Origin: JAYPEY01 sp964519245
GTDB taxonomy: Bacteria; Verrucomicrobiota; Verrucomicrobiia; Limisphaerales; JAYPEY01
Assembly (NCBI GenBank): GCA_964519245.1
Contig: CAZFLK010000027.1
Location: 1 to 49,762 of the forward strand
Length of the DNA stretch: 49,762 nt
Direction: 5' to 3'
Below, in pieces: positions 49,685 to 49,762 of the stretch. The notes below the pieces were generated by a model. It was given only the letters and a program-made list of their open reading frames with translations. It was not told the origin of the DNA and searched no databases. A program made the translations under genes and the position numbers. Each line of letters begins with the position of its first letter. Positions within the stretch are counted from its first letter, which is position 1.

Positions 49685-49762
49685 GGGGCGTGAGTCTGGA
49701 TTGGCAGGGGGTGTCAAGACCTGAACGTCAGATGAGACCCGGGGATTCCGTGGCGCCCGACT

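Noticed and set aside
49517..49717. Minus-strand NQEPRTK repeat protein
   Set aside because: It is a translation of the heptamer array and has no start context or flanking domain.

Overview
The window reads as chromosomal DNA of a Verrucomicrobiota bacterium, or a close PVC relative. The GC content is high and the genes are dense. The lineage call rests on several things: a DUF1501 gene next to a DUF1549/DUF1553 cytochrome-like gene, a DUF1587/1592/1588/1585 protein, two secreted sulfatases, a Gfo/Idh/MocA oxidoreductase with a Tat-like leader, a PQQ-propeller protein, and a small protein with the FSVxG repeat plus a C-terminal RFFRL ending. The order prs-ctc-pth-rpsF-ssb-rplI also fits. No rRNA, tRNA, CRISPR, phage or transposase was seen. 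Species cannot be named from the sequence alone.

Layout. 1-6724 is an envelope-polysaccharide region: a partial divergent gene, an MBOAT O-acyltransferase with an SGNH-like partner, a methyltransferase overlapping a GT4 glycosyltransferase, and a convergent MsbA-type exporter. 6910-10128 holds a sulfatase, the collapsed remains of a hybrid sensor kinase, and an unknown membrane protein. 10407-15816 holds a YjhG/YagF-type sugar-acid dehydratase framed by palindromic repeats, aroE, a prepilin peptidase and aroC. 15938-19551 is a housekeeping operon (prs, ctc, pth, rpsF, ssb, rplI) closed by a strong terminator and lacking rpsR. 19700-20354 is a VapBC-type pair whose toxin has one in-frame amber codon. 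20429-28033 holds secreted PVC-type proteins. 28251-32189 holds an ABC exporter and a PQQ-propeller gene followed by the duplicated tail of a lost paralogue and a family of long hairpins.

32190-37657 is a LolD/FtsX-type export module with a translationally coupled secreted protein. 37864-41341 holds a Uma2 nuclease, a second sulfatase and the oxidoreductase. 41508-45425 holds an unknown lipoprotein, pdxJ and a thymidine phosphorylase. 45602-48125 is a fatty-acid cluster (fabG, acpP, fabF) with a perfect intrinsic terminator between acpP and fabF and several palindromes in the acpP leader. The window ends with an apparently solitary DNA methyltransferase and an eleven-copy heptamer repeat.

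Genes likely to act together are the envelope O-acetylation and glycosylation genes with MsbA, the sulfatases with the oxidoreductase and the DUF1501/DUF1549 pair (probably polysaccharide or organic-matter turnover, but this is inference), and the fab genes. The most unusual signals are decaying genes caught part-way, several families of dispersed palindromes, and regulatory structure around acpP. No single feature clearly proves a new system. The best candidate for an uncharacterised machine is the 32190-37657 export module.
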